Positions 44,745-57,491 of a stretch of DNA of 64,000 nucleotides are shown in pieces. The stretch is from Ascoidea asiatica (Eukaryota; Ascomycota; Saccharomycetes; Ascoideales; Ascoideaceae): the NCBI GenBank assembly GCA_001600695.1, contig BCKQ01000007.1:120332-184331 (forward strand), read 5' to 3'. Every line of letters begins with the position of its first letter. The first letter of the stretch is position 1. The notes under the pieces are model-generated. The model was not told where the DNA came from. It did no database searches and saw only the letters and a list, made by a program, of their open reading frames with translations. The translations under genes were made by a program, and so were the position numbers.

Positions 44745-46574
44745 TTACCAAAATTTTTGATAAATATTTTTGATTGGTCCACCTCTTTCAATATTTGGTA
44801 ATGACATCCAACAAAAAATCATACTTGAGAATAATCCAATAAATATTGGATGTAATACATAAGTTCCTTTAAATTGAGAAATTAATCCAACAATAAAACT
44901 CCAAAATGCTCCTCCTGATGTACCAAATGCTGTCATTATAGTTAATGATATAGCTTGTGTCTTTCTTGGTAAAATCTTAGTAATTAGTGTGATTTGTAAA
45001 GGATATAATGGCCCAATACAAATACCTGCTAAACTAGCTGTGATTGCAGCAACAATAACATTTGGTACAACCCATGTTAAAATATCTAAAACGATTGTTA
45101 AAACTGCTAATAAACAGACTCCTCTTCTAACTTTGAAATATTTATAAAATAATGGTGTTAAAACTAATCTACCAATTGTAACACCTCCCCAAAATCCAGA
45201 TGAAACATATCCAATTGATGAACTATCTCCTCCTCTATATTTTAATAAATATGTAACAATCCATCCTCCCATTGAAACTTCTGCTCCTTGATAAAAAAAA
45301 ATAAAAAATGAAACAATCCATGTATTAACATCTTTAATTGCTAATAAAAATAAATTTTCTTTATGAACAATAGTTTCTTCTTCTTCAATTGAAAATTTAT
45401 TTGAATTTTTTGAAATTTCTCTTGATTTAATCTTTTGCTTATTTTTTCCATCATTATTATTGAACAGATTTTCATTTACATTAACTTCATTAACTTCATT
45501 AATTTCATCATCATTAATATGAATAACTTCTTTATTAATTGAATTTTCTCTAATTTCTTTTTGTTCTTTATAATTTTCTAATTTTTTTTCAAATTCTTCA
45601 GTATCTTCATCAAATGTTTTAAAAGCCCAAAGTGTGAAAAAAAATGAAATAATAAATAATCCTGTTAAAATTAAGAAAAAAAAATGCCATTTAATACCTG
45701 CATTAACAATTGATGTTGCAACTAATGGTGAAATTGTTGATCCAATTCCATAACATCCATGAAAAAATCCAAGATAAACTCCTGAATTTTTTAAACTTGA
45801 TAAATAAATATTATAATTTGCTAATCCAATTGCCATTCCAACTCCTCCAATGAAAAATGCAAAAACTATAACTGCAAATTTTGTACCTGATGATATAATT
45901 GCAAGTTGAATAATTTGTGAAACACATGTAACAATTAATGAATTTCTTTTACCTAAAATTGGTTCAATATATCCTGAACAACATGCAACAACTATAAATC
46001 CAATTGAACTACCAACCCACATTAATGATACTTCAGAATATGAAATATTATAATAACTTTCAATATTTGGTAATAAAGATCCTAAACAACCATCATTCCA
46101 ACCTGTACAACAAACCCAAAAACATGCTGCAATTACTCTCCATTTATTGTTTGAATCATTAATAGTTAATTCTGGTTCTTTATCTAAAATTGGATCTCCT
46201 TCTTCATTTTCTGAATGAAAATCATTATTCATAATTGGAATAGTTTTATTGTTGTTCACTTTATTATTATCATAATTATTAATAATTTCTTTATTATTAT
46301 TATTTTCATTATTATTTGAAAATAAATTCTTCTTTAGAATATTATCAATATTTAATGTATTTTCGAAAACTTTTCCTTGAATTTCATCTCCTGGAGTTAC
46401 TGGTAAAGATTCTGGAATGGGATCTGGAATAACTGAATTATTAACATTTTTATCCAGTAATTGAGATAATGGAAATAAATTATTATTATTGATAGTATTA
46501 ACATAACTATTTCTTGAAAGACGTCTGCTTAAAAGAGACTTATTGTCAACATCAAAAGCACCACTGGAAGACAT
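44745..46574 (-). CDS. Major facilitator superfamily transporter (Bsc6-like)
   Basis: A 609-residue MFS protein with 12 predicted membrane helices. A hydrophilic, Asn-rich N-terminus of about 140 residues is followed by helix 1 (WRVIAACFWVCCTGWNDGCL), then GSLLPNIESYYNISYSEVSL. The helix 5 block LGFFHGCYGIGSTISPLVAT is characteristic of a fungal subfamily often labelled Bypass-of-stop-codon 6 or fucose-permease-like. A charged cytoplasmic loop (about residues 320-410) separates the two six-helix halves. The second half contains GRLVLTPLFYKYFKVRRG and GICIGPLYPLQITLITKILP. Substrate is unknown. There is no S/T-rich secretory signal. The upstream region runs 3.5 kb to the divergent RNase II-family gene. 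Confidence 0.82.
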   Translation of the reverse strand: MSSSGAFDVDNKSLLSRRLSRNSYVNTINNNNLFPLSQLLDKNVNNSVIPDPIPESLPVTPGDEIQGKVFENTLNIDNILKKNLFSNNNENNNNKEIINNYDNNKVNNNKTIPIMNNDFHSENEEGDPILDKEPELTINDSNNKWRVIAACFWVCCTGWNDGCLGSLLPNIESYYNISYSEVSLMWVGSSIGFIVVACCSGYIEPILGKRNSLIVTCVSQIIQLAIISSGTKFAVIVFAFFIGGVGMAIGLANYNIYLSSLKNSGVYLGFFHGCYGIGSTISPLVATSIVNAGIKWHFFFLILTGLFIISFFFTLWAFKTFDEDTEEFEKKLENYKEQKEIRENSINKEVIHINDDEINEVNEVNVNENLFNNNDGKNKQKIKSREISKNSNKFSIEEEETIVHKENLFLLAIKDVNTWIVSFFIFFYQGAEVSMGGWIVTYLLKYRGGDSSSIGYVSSGFWGGVTIGRLVLTPLFYKYFKVRRGVCLLAVLTIVLDILTWVVPNVIVAAITASLAGICIGPLYPLQITLITKILPRKTQAISLTIMTAFGTSGGAFWSFIVGLISQFKGTYVLHPIFIGLFSSMIFCWMSLPNIERGGPIKNIYQKFW

Positions 46575-49500
46575 TTTATTATATATTAATGTTACTTGAA
46601 TAATACTTTGTTATATGTTAAAAAAACTTTTTTTTTTGTTTGATTTTATACAGTAAATGTACCTAAAAATAGTAAAGTATATTATATTATTAAGGTATTA
46701 AACTATTAGGTTATTAAATTCTTCTATTATTAATTTATTATATTATCTTTAATAATAAAGTATATTATTAAATAATTAATATAATAAACTAGGCAATATA
46801 AAGAATAATATACTAATAAATTATATATAAAAAAAAAAGATTGTGAAATAAATTAAGAAAAATCTAAGGATTCATTCTCTATTTATCTGAAAAACAATCA
46901 ATAAGTTTTTTTTTAACATACTGTATAATAAAATACTATAGAAAAGCTTTTTTTTTTTCTTTATATTATAACCAAAGATCAAGAATTATCATAATAAGTT
47001 CAATACAATACCAGTCTACAAAAAAAACAAGCAAATCGAATAAATTTTTATGTTAATTTTAGAGAAGTTTCGGGAGAAAAAAAAAAAACTTGAACCAATT
47101 AAGTAAAAAATTTCTGCTTTTAGTCCAATTTTTAGAGAAAAGCTAAAATATTTTCTGATAAAAAAAATATTTTTGCTTTAAAAAATTTTTTTATTTGATT
47201 TGTTGCAGCTAGTTAGACTGCATTTGCATATAAAATACATCCAACTATTTTAGTTTAGCCATTTGATAAGCCTTAAGGAAAAACATCTATTGAGACAATA
47301 AAAAAATTATAGGTCAAGTCAAATTTATTAATAGTTTGATAAATATAGTTATTGATAAAGGAATTTTGAATAAATTTTAATTAAATTTTTAATCAATGCT
47401 AAATCGATTTTTGTTTTAATTCATGTTTTCAAATTTCGCCAACGTTATTCCAGCCAATGCACTTTAAGCCAAAAAAGACATCGAAGATTGGAACCATGTG
47501 GCAGTCCAGTTTTAAAGTCTATGTTATTTCAATTGTGAAATTGATTATTTTGTGGATATTTTCTATTTATTCCAAAGAACAAATAATGAAAAGTCTAGAC
47601 ATTATATTTCTTAATTGCTTGTTTGAAGTTCGACAAAAAAAACATTTACAGATAACATACACAAAAATCTATTCTCTTTTGAAATTCGATTGGATAAATT
47701 TAAACGAAACTACTTATCTATGAAATTTTCAAATTGATTATTAATGCAAAAGTATTGAGAGAAAATATTCGAAATCTCATGAAAATTAATAAAATCTCTC
47801 AGAACTTTTTTGATTTGTTTTTCATTTTGACTTTACAATCTTATCTTCATTCAGAGAAATATTTAAAAAATCGTATTGAAATTCTCTGAAATGCTAGTGC
47901 TTTTGATTTCAAATCATTTTCGATCAAATGAAATGAAATTAAAGTAAAACATTTGAACATTTTAATATTTGAAACTTGAAAAATATCTGGAGATACGGAG
48001 AACTCAAATTCAGTTCTTTTTTTTTGGCTCTGTTGAACTTCAAGTAATACTTTCAATTTGCGTTGTTGTTTCCAAGGTATCATTATAATAAATATCAAAT
48101 TTTATTATTACTCAAATATTAGCTGATGAAAGAACTACAACTATAATTGACTAATTAATTAAAAATAACAAATAAAATTGAATCAAATGACCAAAATTCT
48201 AGTGGCTTCCCATAATATGGATAAGTGAAAATTTAGAAATTGATATGAAAATTAATGACCTTAGATTGAATCTTTTCACTAAACTTCAATTGAATTTACC
48301 CCCTAAAACAATGTTTATTTTAAAAAATACAGTTCAAAGTATTGATTATTCTACCGTATCAATTGTTGAATTGAGCTGACCTATTATTAATATTTAACAT
48401 TTGATATTTAATTTCAAAGACTTCTAAAAGATTTCATATTTCTCGACTCTCCTATCCGGACTCTTAAGTTAAGCTTATTGCTTTATATTCAAAGAGTGCC
48501 TATGCTGCGCCACACCAGAGCAAATTATTATATTAACCTACTCGGCTTCCAATCAGGAAACGTGGTGTCTTGCCCAGTTTGCACAGATAGGTACAGTCCG
48601 CAGAGTGAGGAAAAAACCGTTTAATGGAACCTTATTTGCTTTTACATGGATCGGAAATATTTGGTGCAGGAAAAACCTCAAACACCTGACTACCTCAGTT
48701 AATAGGGAAAGTCTCCCCTCTTCAAATAGTTTCTCAATACATTTGATTCCTTCATCCATTTTCGGCCCTGTACAGGTTAATCCTCCTGCGCAAAGAAACA
48801 GCATTAAGCGTAATGTAAAAGAATTTCCGAATGTATTTACGAGCGGACTTAAGATTTCCGAATCTTGTTTTTTTATTTGCACAGAAGATTGTTGGAGATT
48901 CATCTTTTGTTGTTGTTGTTGAACATTGATAAGCATTTTTTATTGTGCAATTCTGCTCGAGAAAAAAACTAAGATTTGAAATTCTTAATTAAAAACCCTC
49001 TAGTTGAAAAATAGGAGTAAAATTATCGATTTAACCTGGTCATTTTTTACTAAAATATGAAAAGTCATTAGATCGAATTTTTTATTAGATTTATGTCAAG
49101 TTACTAATTGCTAATTTTTGATATAGAAAGGAATTTATTTTGTAACGCCGATAACTAAATGTTTCACTTGAAATAAATGGTCAGAATCTATACAGTTTTT
49201 TCAATAATCCAAGTATCGAAAAGAATCTGAAAGTATGAGAGTGAAATTCAATATTGACTCTTTTTCTTGAAAGAAGAAAAAAAATAAGAAATCAGATCAT
49301 TGATAAGAATACGAGTTTATATTGAACCTCTTGTAATATTTCCAATGAAAACGCCATAAAATAACGACATCCTAAAAACTTTCTCGAGAATTTCAGAAGA
49401 TCCTATATTTGTTATAAATTAAAAAAAATTCGACTCCTCAAAGTTCAGGTATTGTATAATTGAATTCTCTTATTTAATTTCACTTTCTAAATATTTTTAA

Positions 49501-49784
49501 CCTCAACAACACCAAAGTCAATCAAAGTCCAATTTAAAGTCATGGTGAATTTAAAAATGAAATAAACTATCAGAACACAAGAAAAGTGGAGAAAAAAGAT
49601 CACCGATTTATTTACCTAAAATTCTCCTTTCAAGAATCTACTTCATTTTTCTTCTTTAGGTGATTATTTTTGATAACTGGGTATGTATATTTTAGAACAG
49701 TTCTTCTTGATTTAAATATACATTGGCTTGTCTAATTAACCACTTTTTGTTTGAACCTTTTTATTTTGCCGGAGGAGATAAAAA

Positions 49785-49865
49785 ATGTCTACCGTGCCGC
49801 CCAGAATTGAAGAAAAATATTCTGAAATTACATCCAGCATCTACACAAATCATCTTGAATATTGA
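49785..49865 (+). other. Possible upstream ORF 1 (26 codons)
   Basis: ATG to TGA encodes MSTVPPRIEEKYSEITSSIY plus six residues. Composition is protein-like for such a short frame. It ends 227 bp before the RNase II-family start and could be a uORF in its leader, a first exon or chance. Confidence 0.25.
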
Positions 49866-49922
49866 AAGTTGGTTATTCAATGAAAAAAAAACCAGCTGAA
49901 ATAAAAAATAAAAAAATAATCA

Positions 49923-50033
49923 ATGAATAGTAATTGGATACTTGATTTAACAAGTTTAAAAAGAGGTCATTTTGAATTTGAAAGAGTTATTATAAATGCT
50001 GATATGATAGAAATAAGTGGTTGTATATTTTAG
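49923..50033 (+). other. Possible upstream ORF 2 (36 codons)
   Basis: ATG to TAG encodes a protein-like peptide (DLTSLKRGHFEFERVIINAD in the middle) in the same frame as upstream ORF 1, ending 59 bp before the ATG of the RNase II-family gene. If transcribed in its leader it would reduce translation from the main start. It could also be a remnant exon. Confidence 0.3.
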
Positions 50034-50092
50034 TTGATTAGTTAGAAATTTGACCAGAAGAAAAAAATCAACCATAGAGCAAAAAAAATATT

Positions 50093-53000
50093 ATGATAAA
50101 TCATGCTCGAAATAAGGCAATTTATTTCCTTAAATCAAAAGCATTATCAAATACATCATCAATAAGTAATTCAAATACATTATTGTTATCTTTATCTTTA
50201 TCTAGATCAAGTGTTCCTGTAAATAGAATTAATGAAATTTCTTATTCATTCAAATATAGAGTAAGGTTTTATTCACTTGTAAATATTAATAAGAATAAAA
50301 TAAAAAAAGTCATTATTCAAAATAAAGATAAGAAAAATAATAATAATTTTGATGTCAAAGAAATTAATGAATTCAATGGCTCAAGTAAACTTCAAAATTT
50401 AAACAAGTTTCTCAAAGATTATAATCCTGACAACTTTCATTTTAATAATATATTTTATCCCTCGAAAATCTTAAAACTCAAAAAATTATCTCAAATTATT
50501 GATAGTAATTTGGTTAAGATTTTAAAAAAAGTTAATATTGATACAGATTGTGGGTTTTTTATAAGTTCTTCATTGAATTTTAATGGTTTATCAGACTTCA
50601 TATCAACTGATGAAAAAACTTTACTGCTCCTTTCAGATCATTTTAATAATTCGTTACCAATAGAAGGCTCAATTGTTCAATTCATTTATCAGGATAGGTT
50701 TGATTTTGGAATTGTGATAAAAAATAATTCTGGTTTTTTCAATAATGATCTCAATAATTCAATAAAAATATTAACTATCAATAATAAAATTTTAACTCTT
50801 CAGAATTCATTTGACTCAATTTCTTTTCATCTATTTTCTGTTTTTAAAAAAGAATCGATAGAAAAAATCTTTTCTGATGAAAAATCTATAAATTCCAATA
50901 TTTTTCCAAAAGAGAGATTGTATCTAGTTTTTTTTCTTAATATTTTTTTCAAAAGTGCTTTGAAATATCAAAAGACTTTAATAAAGCCATTGATGGATCC
51001 GTTGCTAGCAAAATTCTCCTCGAATAATTTTCCAACCTATATAAATTTAATAACTTTGTTTGAATCTTTAAATTCATTACATGTATCTTCTAAAGAAAGT
51101 ATTCAATACACTTTCAACTCAAAAGAACTATTCAGTCTAATATTGTTGTTAGGTCTTCACTTAAAAATTATGAATGATCCAATAAATTTCAAAGTCGAGA
51201 AAAAACTGCAATCTTATAGTACATGTGGTAATAATCATAATATATCTTCCAGATTTCTTCCTTATACAATATATTCTATTAACTCAACTCATAATGCAAA
51301 ATTATTGAATATATCAACAAAACTAAATAATCCAAATAATTTAAACTTAATACGGAAATTTACGAATGATTATATGAGTATCATTAAAAATGATCATAAT
51401 GAAAATAATGATTTTTATAAATGGCTAAATAATTCTATATTTCAAACAAAAGATAATATCTTATTTCACAACGCCATAATTTATCTTCTAAAATACTATA
51501 TTATATATCCTCATTATTATTTTAAGCCAATAATAAAACAATTACTATTACCTTTTTTCAAGAATTTCACTAAAAATACTTACAAAACAATGTCTGCATT
51601 TAAATTGAGTCCGTCATTCGTTTATGAATTTTTAAGATATTTTGATATTTATAATGATAGCTCTGATATTTTCCTATCAACAAATTATATAATCAATCTA
51701 GAAAACTATAATATAAAATCTATATCCTCTTTGAATGAAATAAATAATTATTTGATGCTAACTGAAAAATCTGTTCCTAGACAAGTTGGGCTCCTAAATT
51801 TTTCAACATTATCAGACAACGAATACCAGCAGATAAAAGATGATAATTTTAATCATATAAGAACCAAAAATGAATCCAATTTTTATCCGAAAAGAATATA
51901 TGGACTACCTTCTCTTGCTTTTAAAGAATTGGATATTCCAGAAGAATTTTCTGACCTTGGTGTTTCGTTTGAAGTTGTGAATTCAAGAACTTGGCTTATA
52001 AATTTCCACATACCTGATATTGGAAGCTTCATAACTCCAAATTCTAAAGTTTTTGTTGATTCATTAAAGTTGCCAGCATCAATAAAAAATATATTAGATA
52101 GTGATCCAACAATAAATTATTTGCCAAAAGACTTAATACTTGAACGTTCTTTTAAATCCATGAAAGATTCCGAAGAAGAAGGCCAGAAATGTTTCACAGT
52201 TTCAATGATTTATAAACCTTGGGAAAAATTGCCTTATCAAGTTGAGAATTTTCAGGTTAATATAACTCTTGAAAATCTTAAAAATATAAGAATGTTAACC
52301 TTTGAGGAATTAAGGAATGTTATTGATAATAAAAATGAAATATCTAATCCATTAAATTTTTTTTCAACTACCCCAAATTCTGAAAATAGTGAAGATAAGC
52401 TCTCGAGAGAAGATAGAGAAGCTATTTATAATATTTACCAAGCTGTATATACAAAACATCAAGATCGGTTATATAATTATTCTTTAGAATCAAATCTTGA
52501 AGAAAATAATAGTAAGATTTCCTTTGTTGAGACAGAAATTTCTGATTCTAATTCAAAGCTCAGTGTAAATTTTCAATATCCTAAAAATCAGATGGATTAT
52601 GTTAAACAATATGATTTTACCCATTTTTTCTTAAAGGAGATCAAATTATTGATAAATGAATTGGTTTCAAGATTTTGTATTTCAAATCATATTCCCATGT
52701 ATATTCATTCTCAACGAAACTTTAATTCCAGATATTTGAATGAATCTAATAAAAAATTGCAGGATGGAAGACAAATTAATCCGAAAAATCTTTCTTTATT
52801 GAAATATTTTGCAAGTGAATATGAACATTTCACTATGAGCAAAGATTACCTTGGAAAGGTAGAGCCAACTTTTTTTTTTTGTGGGTTGAATTATCTAGAA
52901 AAAGAAAGAGTTGTGTTTGATACATCTTCTGAAAAACAGATTTATAGTGATAGCTGTAGTGCTAATGAGAATGAAAATGATAATGAGAATAAAATTTATA

Positions 53001-53737
53001 ATGAGAAAAATAATCATAAAGAAGAATATAATCATGAAATCGAGGATGCTTTAGAGTTTAAATATGGGCATAAAAAGTTGGGATTATTATATGGATATAT
53101 TAAATTTTCAAGCGTATTTGAAAGTCTTGAAGAATTAATAAATCAATGGCAAATTTTACTATTTTTACAAAATAAATTCATTCATGAGACAATTAAAGAA
53201 ACCAAAAGATTTCCAAATTCACTTTCAATTAAAGATAAAGGTTATAAAAATAATTTATATGATTCTAATGAATTGAAAGAAATATATGAAAAGACAGTTG
53301 AAAATAGAAATCAAATGGACTTAATATTAAGAGAAAAAATTAGGAAATACTGGACGTTAAAATGGATAGAAATGCAAGAAATGCCGAACAAAGTTGACTT
53401 TGATGGGGATGGAAAAATTCAAAATCATGAAAACTTTGAGAATAAGAAAAATAAAATGCAGAATTATTTTAAAAGTAACTTTGTGAATAATCTAATTAAT
53501 AATGAAAGAAAAGATTACCAAAATCTTTATGAAAATTTCGATTTGAAAATTTTCAAATGTGTAATATTGAGCTCAGGTAAGTCTGGAGAATTGGTAAAAG
53601 CTTATTGTATGGAGTTGGGATTTGAAGTTGAAGTATTAATCAACATTGACAAAAAATTAATTATTGGTGATCAAATAATATGTGTTAAAATATTAAAGGT
53701 CGAGCCAATAAATGGTAGGTTAATTCTAATGATCTAG
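50093..53737 (+). CDS. DSS1: Mitochondrial RNase II-family protein (Dss1-like), catalytic motifs eroded
   Basis: A 1,214-residue protein, longer than S. cerevisiae Dss1 (969). The first 60 residues are basic and Ser-rich, as in a mitochondrial presequence. The RNB domain is recognisable from about residue 610: FEVVNSRTWLINFHIPDIGS, then a Tyr-Leu-Pro segment (NYLPKDLILERSF), FFLKEIKLLINELVSRFCIS and NQWQILLFLQNKF. A C-terminal S1-like region (KCVILSSGKSGELVKAYCME to the end) follows. Dss1 pairs with the Suv3 helicase in the mitochondrial degradosome to degrade RNA 3'-5'. The residues expected for metal binding (Asp-x-Asp-Asp) are reduced to SDLGVS (about 620-625), and the usual Ser-Pro-Leu-Arg-Arg is SSVFES (1006-1011). 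The domain therefore looks catalytically dead or highly divergent. Asn/Glu-rich inserts occur at about 960-985. Confidence 0.7.
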   Translation: MINHARNKAIYFLKSKALSNTSSISNSNTLLLSLSLSRSSVPVNRINEISYSFKYRVRFYSLVNINKNKIKKVIIQNKDKKNNNNFDVKEINEFNGSSKLQNLNKFLKDYNPDNFHFNNIFYPSKILKLKKLSQIIDSNLVKILKKVNIDTDCGFFISSSLNFNGLSDFISTDEKTLLLLSDHFNNSLPIEGSIVQFIYQDRFDFGIVIKNNSGFFNNDLNNSIKILTINNKILTLQNSFDSISFHLFSVFKKESIEKIFSDEKSINSNIFPKERLYLVFFLNIFFKSALKYQKTLIKPLMDPLLAKFSSNNFPTYINLITLFESLNSLHVSSKESIQYTFNSKELFSLILLLGLHLKIMNDPINFKVEKKLQSYSTCGNNHNISSRFLPYTIYSINSTHNAKLLNISTKLNNPNNLNLIRKFTNDYMSIIKNDHNENNDFYKWLNNSIFQTKDNILFHNAIIYLLKYYIIYPHYYFKPIIKQLLLPFFKNFTKNTYKTMSAFKLSPSFVYEFLRYFDIYNDSSDIFLSTNYIINLENYNIKSISSLNEINNYLMLTEKSVPRQVGLLNFSTLSDNEYQQIKDDNFNHIRTKNESNFYPKRIYGLPSLAFKELDIPEEFSDLGVSFEVVNSRTWLINFHIPDIGSFITPNSKVFVDSLKLPASIKNILDSDPTINYLPKDLILERSFKSMKDSEEEGQKCFTVSMIYKPWEKLPYQVENFQVNITLENLKNIRMLTFEELRNVIDNKNEISNPLNFFSTTPNSENSEDKLSREDREAIYNIYQAVYTKHQDRLYNYSLESNLEENNSKISFVETEISDSNSKLSVNFQYPKNQMDYVKQYDFTHFFLKEIKLLINELVSRFCISNHIPMYIHSQRNFNSRYLNESNKKLQDGRQINPKNLSLLKYFASEYEHFTMSKDYLGKVEPTFFFCGLNYLEKERVVFDTSSEKQIYSDSCSANENENDNENKIYNEKNNHKEEYNHEIEDALEFKYGHKKLGLLYGYIKFSSVFESLEELINQWQILLFLQNKFIHETIKETKRFPNSLSIKDKGYKNNLYDSNELKEIYEKTVENRNQMDLILREKIRKYWTLKWIEMQEMPNKVDFDGDGKIQNHENFENKKNKMQNYFKSNFVNNLINNERKDYQNLYENFDLKIFKCVILSSGKSGELVKAYCMELGFEVEVLINIDKKLIIGDQIICVKILKVEPINGRLILMI

Positions 53738-53844
53738 ATTAATTTTTTTTTTTGAACTTGAATTTTTTCTGAATTTTTTTTTTGATATTTATAATGAATA
53801 ATATTGAAAAAAAAAAAAATAATGTATAATATTCTATTAATTAG

Positions 53845-54816
53845 TTACCATCTTAAAGGTATCCATTTATTTTCTTTAGCTATATCTATAATTTGAGACT
53901 CGTCATATAATTCAATAAATTGTTGATCTAAAGGTCTAACTTTGGGGGCAGCAAATCTTCTATATTCATCAAAAATCATTGTTAGAGACCAATTTTGTAA
54001 TCTTCTTATACAACCAACTAAGCAACCAGTTCTATGTTTACCTCTATTGCAATGAATTAAAAGTGGATGGTTATCAGGATTTAAAGCAATTTTCAATGCT
54101 TTTGTTATAATTTTCTGATCAATATTTACAAAAGGTTCTTTATTACCGGGCATTCCAATTTGAAAAAAATTTATATTATTTTTTTTTAAAAATTCTAAAT
54201 TTTCAATTGGATAAGATTCTGGGATTAAAACTAAGATTGATTTCAATTTTAACTTTTTTAAAAAATTGAAATTTTCAATTCTTGGAAATGAAGATCTATA
54301 GATTTCTCCAACTACTGGAGAAAAATTTTCTGGAGGTTGAAGTAATATTTTAAATCTTGGAATTTGAGTAGGCAAATTTGAAGTTGAAGTTAGTGGAGAT
54401 AAAGATTTAGTTGATTCGGTGTAAATAGTTGATTTAAGTGATTTAGGTGATTTAGTTGAATTTACACTATTATTACTTTCTTTTATTTTATTCTTTATTT
54501 TATTTTCCAAAATAGATTCATATTGACTATTATTATTGTGATTCAATATAATATTATCATTATCATAATCATCATCTAAAGTTAATTCATTCAAATCATC
54601 TTCCATATCAAATCTTAAATTCGAATTGATTGCATCTTCTAATTGATATTTTATTTTTGCAGTGTTTTTATTAATTTGGTTATCATTATTATTAAAGTTA
54701 TTGCTACTTTGATTTATATTAATAGTTTTATCAGTTCTATTTGTCTCGTTGGTGAAATCAAGAACATTATTATTAGATATGTTAGTCAAATAAGTATCAT
54801 AATTGTGTACTTCCAT
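53845..54816 (-). CDS. SIW14: Inositol pyrophosphate phosphatase, Siw14/OCA family
   Basis: A 323-residue protein. The first 150 residues are a polar Asn/Ser/Asp-rich extension. The atypical dual-specificity phosphatase domain then runs from about 155: PPENFSPVVGEIYRSSFPR, LKSILVLIPESYP, and the active-site loop HCNRGKHRTG at 255-264 (nucleophile Cys256, Arg262). It continues NWSLTMIFDEYRRFAAPKVR and LDQQFIELYDE, nearly identical to S. cerevisiae Siw14 (Oca3). Siw14 removes the 5-beta phosphate of inositol pyrophosphates, linking to phosphate and stress signalling. The general-acid region upstream (GMPGNKEPF) is also typical. It is convergent with the RNase II-family gene (107 bp apart). In S. 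cerevisiae SIW14 also lies beside an H3/H4 pair, as here. Confidence 0.95.
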   Translation of the reverse strand: MEVHNYDTYLTNISNNNVLDFTNETNRTDKTININQSSNNFNNNDNQINKNTAKIKYQLEDAINSNLRFDMEDDLNELTLDDDYDNDNIILNHNNNSQYESILENKIKNKIKESNNSVNSTKSPKSLKSTIYTESTKSLSPLTSTSNLPTQIPRFKILLQPPENFSPVVGEIYRSSFPRIENFNFLKKLKLKSILVLIPESYPIENLEFLKKNNINFFQIGMPGNKEPFVNIDQKIITKALKIALNPDNHPLLIHCNRGKHRTGCLVGCIRRLQNWSLTMIFDEYRRFAAPKVRPLDQQFIELYDESQIIDIAKENKWIPLRW

Positions 54817-55680
54817 TTTGAATATGAGCTAATTCTTGAATATACAAAGCAAAGTTATAATATTATAATATTTTATTGTGAGTTTTTGATGATTATTTGA
54901 AACTTTTTATTAAGAAAAGTTGATAATTTAGTATTAAATTAAGTTAGATTATGTTATATGTTGTATAATAAACTGCATCAGTACTATTCCTAAGTAAAGT
55001 ATTGTCATTATCTGGCTAGCGATATTTTAGGAGCGATGAGAAGAGTAATCAAGGAGATTGGCTACACTTTATATGCTGTGCATAATACTATGGGCAGTAA
55101 TAGTAATAGTAGTAGTATATGTCAATCAGTATGTCAAAAGTTGTTATAATCCTGAGCTAAATATTACCAACCAGTAGCTGAATAAAAATATATATGAAGA
55201 CAAGTTACTATTCTGAACAAGAAGAATATGATTGGAATATTAAATAATTTTGATATTGGTTGTTCCTTCGGATTCAAGAGTGGTGAAGAAACCAAAGGTA
55301 TCTTATTTTATATTTGCGAGCTAGTCTGATTTGGCAATTGGTATTCTGATATAATACGATATCGATATTGAAAAAATGGTTTATAAAAGGATATTATTAA
55401 AACAAACAATATCAGTTCATACCTATTAATTTATTTCTAACTAATAATATTGTTTTAGATTGTTGAAACAATAAAACTACATTTTTTTCTACTATTGACG
55501 TAATAAATTAATGAATATTCATTAAGATTGAAATATATATATATTTTTTTAATTTTTATTTATTTAAACTTATATAAGAAAGGAAATGATAATAATACAG
55601 ATATTGAATAGAAGTTTATAGGAAAGAATTATAATATTTAAGGAAAAATAAAAAGAAGTTGAAAAAAAAAATCAATTTAA
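54817..55680. promoter_or_regulatory. SIW14 upstream region/H3 3' side
   Basis: 864 bp with a slightly G+C-richer part at about 55000-55150 that contains AGTAAT repeats (55092-55118). No gene is visible. It holds the SIW14 promoter and the H3 transcript end. Confidence 0.5.
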
Positions 55681-57306
<1,626 letters not shown>

Positions 57307-57491
57307 ATAAATTAATGATTTATGTTTTTCTTTTTTTTCCCTATTTTTGTTTTATATTCCATTGTATATTAGTTATAAGTTTCATTTCAATAAAAAAAAT
57401 ATTTATTATTAAATTTTAGATTTTACTTTTATTTTTTTTATTAGTTTTGATGTATGAAAAAAAAAAAAAAACACCAAACAATTTCAAATTA

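Larger units (their letters stand above)
46575..50092. promoter_or_regulatory. 3.5-kb divergent intergenic region with G+C island
   Basis: The region lies between divergent starts. A G+C-richer island at about 48460-48950 is probably regulatory. It is crossed by a 127-codon minus-strand frame (48936-48553, Gln-rich start) and a 105-codon plus-strand frame, neither recognisable. Two short coding-like frames (49785-49865 and 49923-50033) lie just upstream of the gene at 50093. The remainder is AT-rich. Confidence 0.45.

Noticed and set aside
48553-48936. 127-codon minus ORF with Gln-rich start
   Set aside because: Overlaps a 105-codon plus ORF in a G+C island; codon use differs from real genes and no domain is recognised. 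Kept only as a note.
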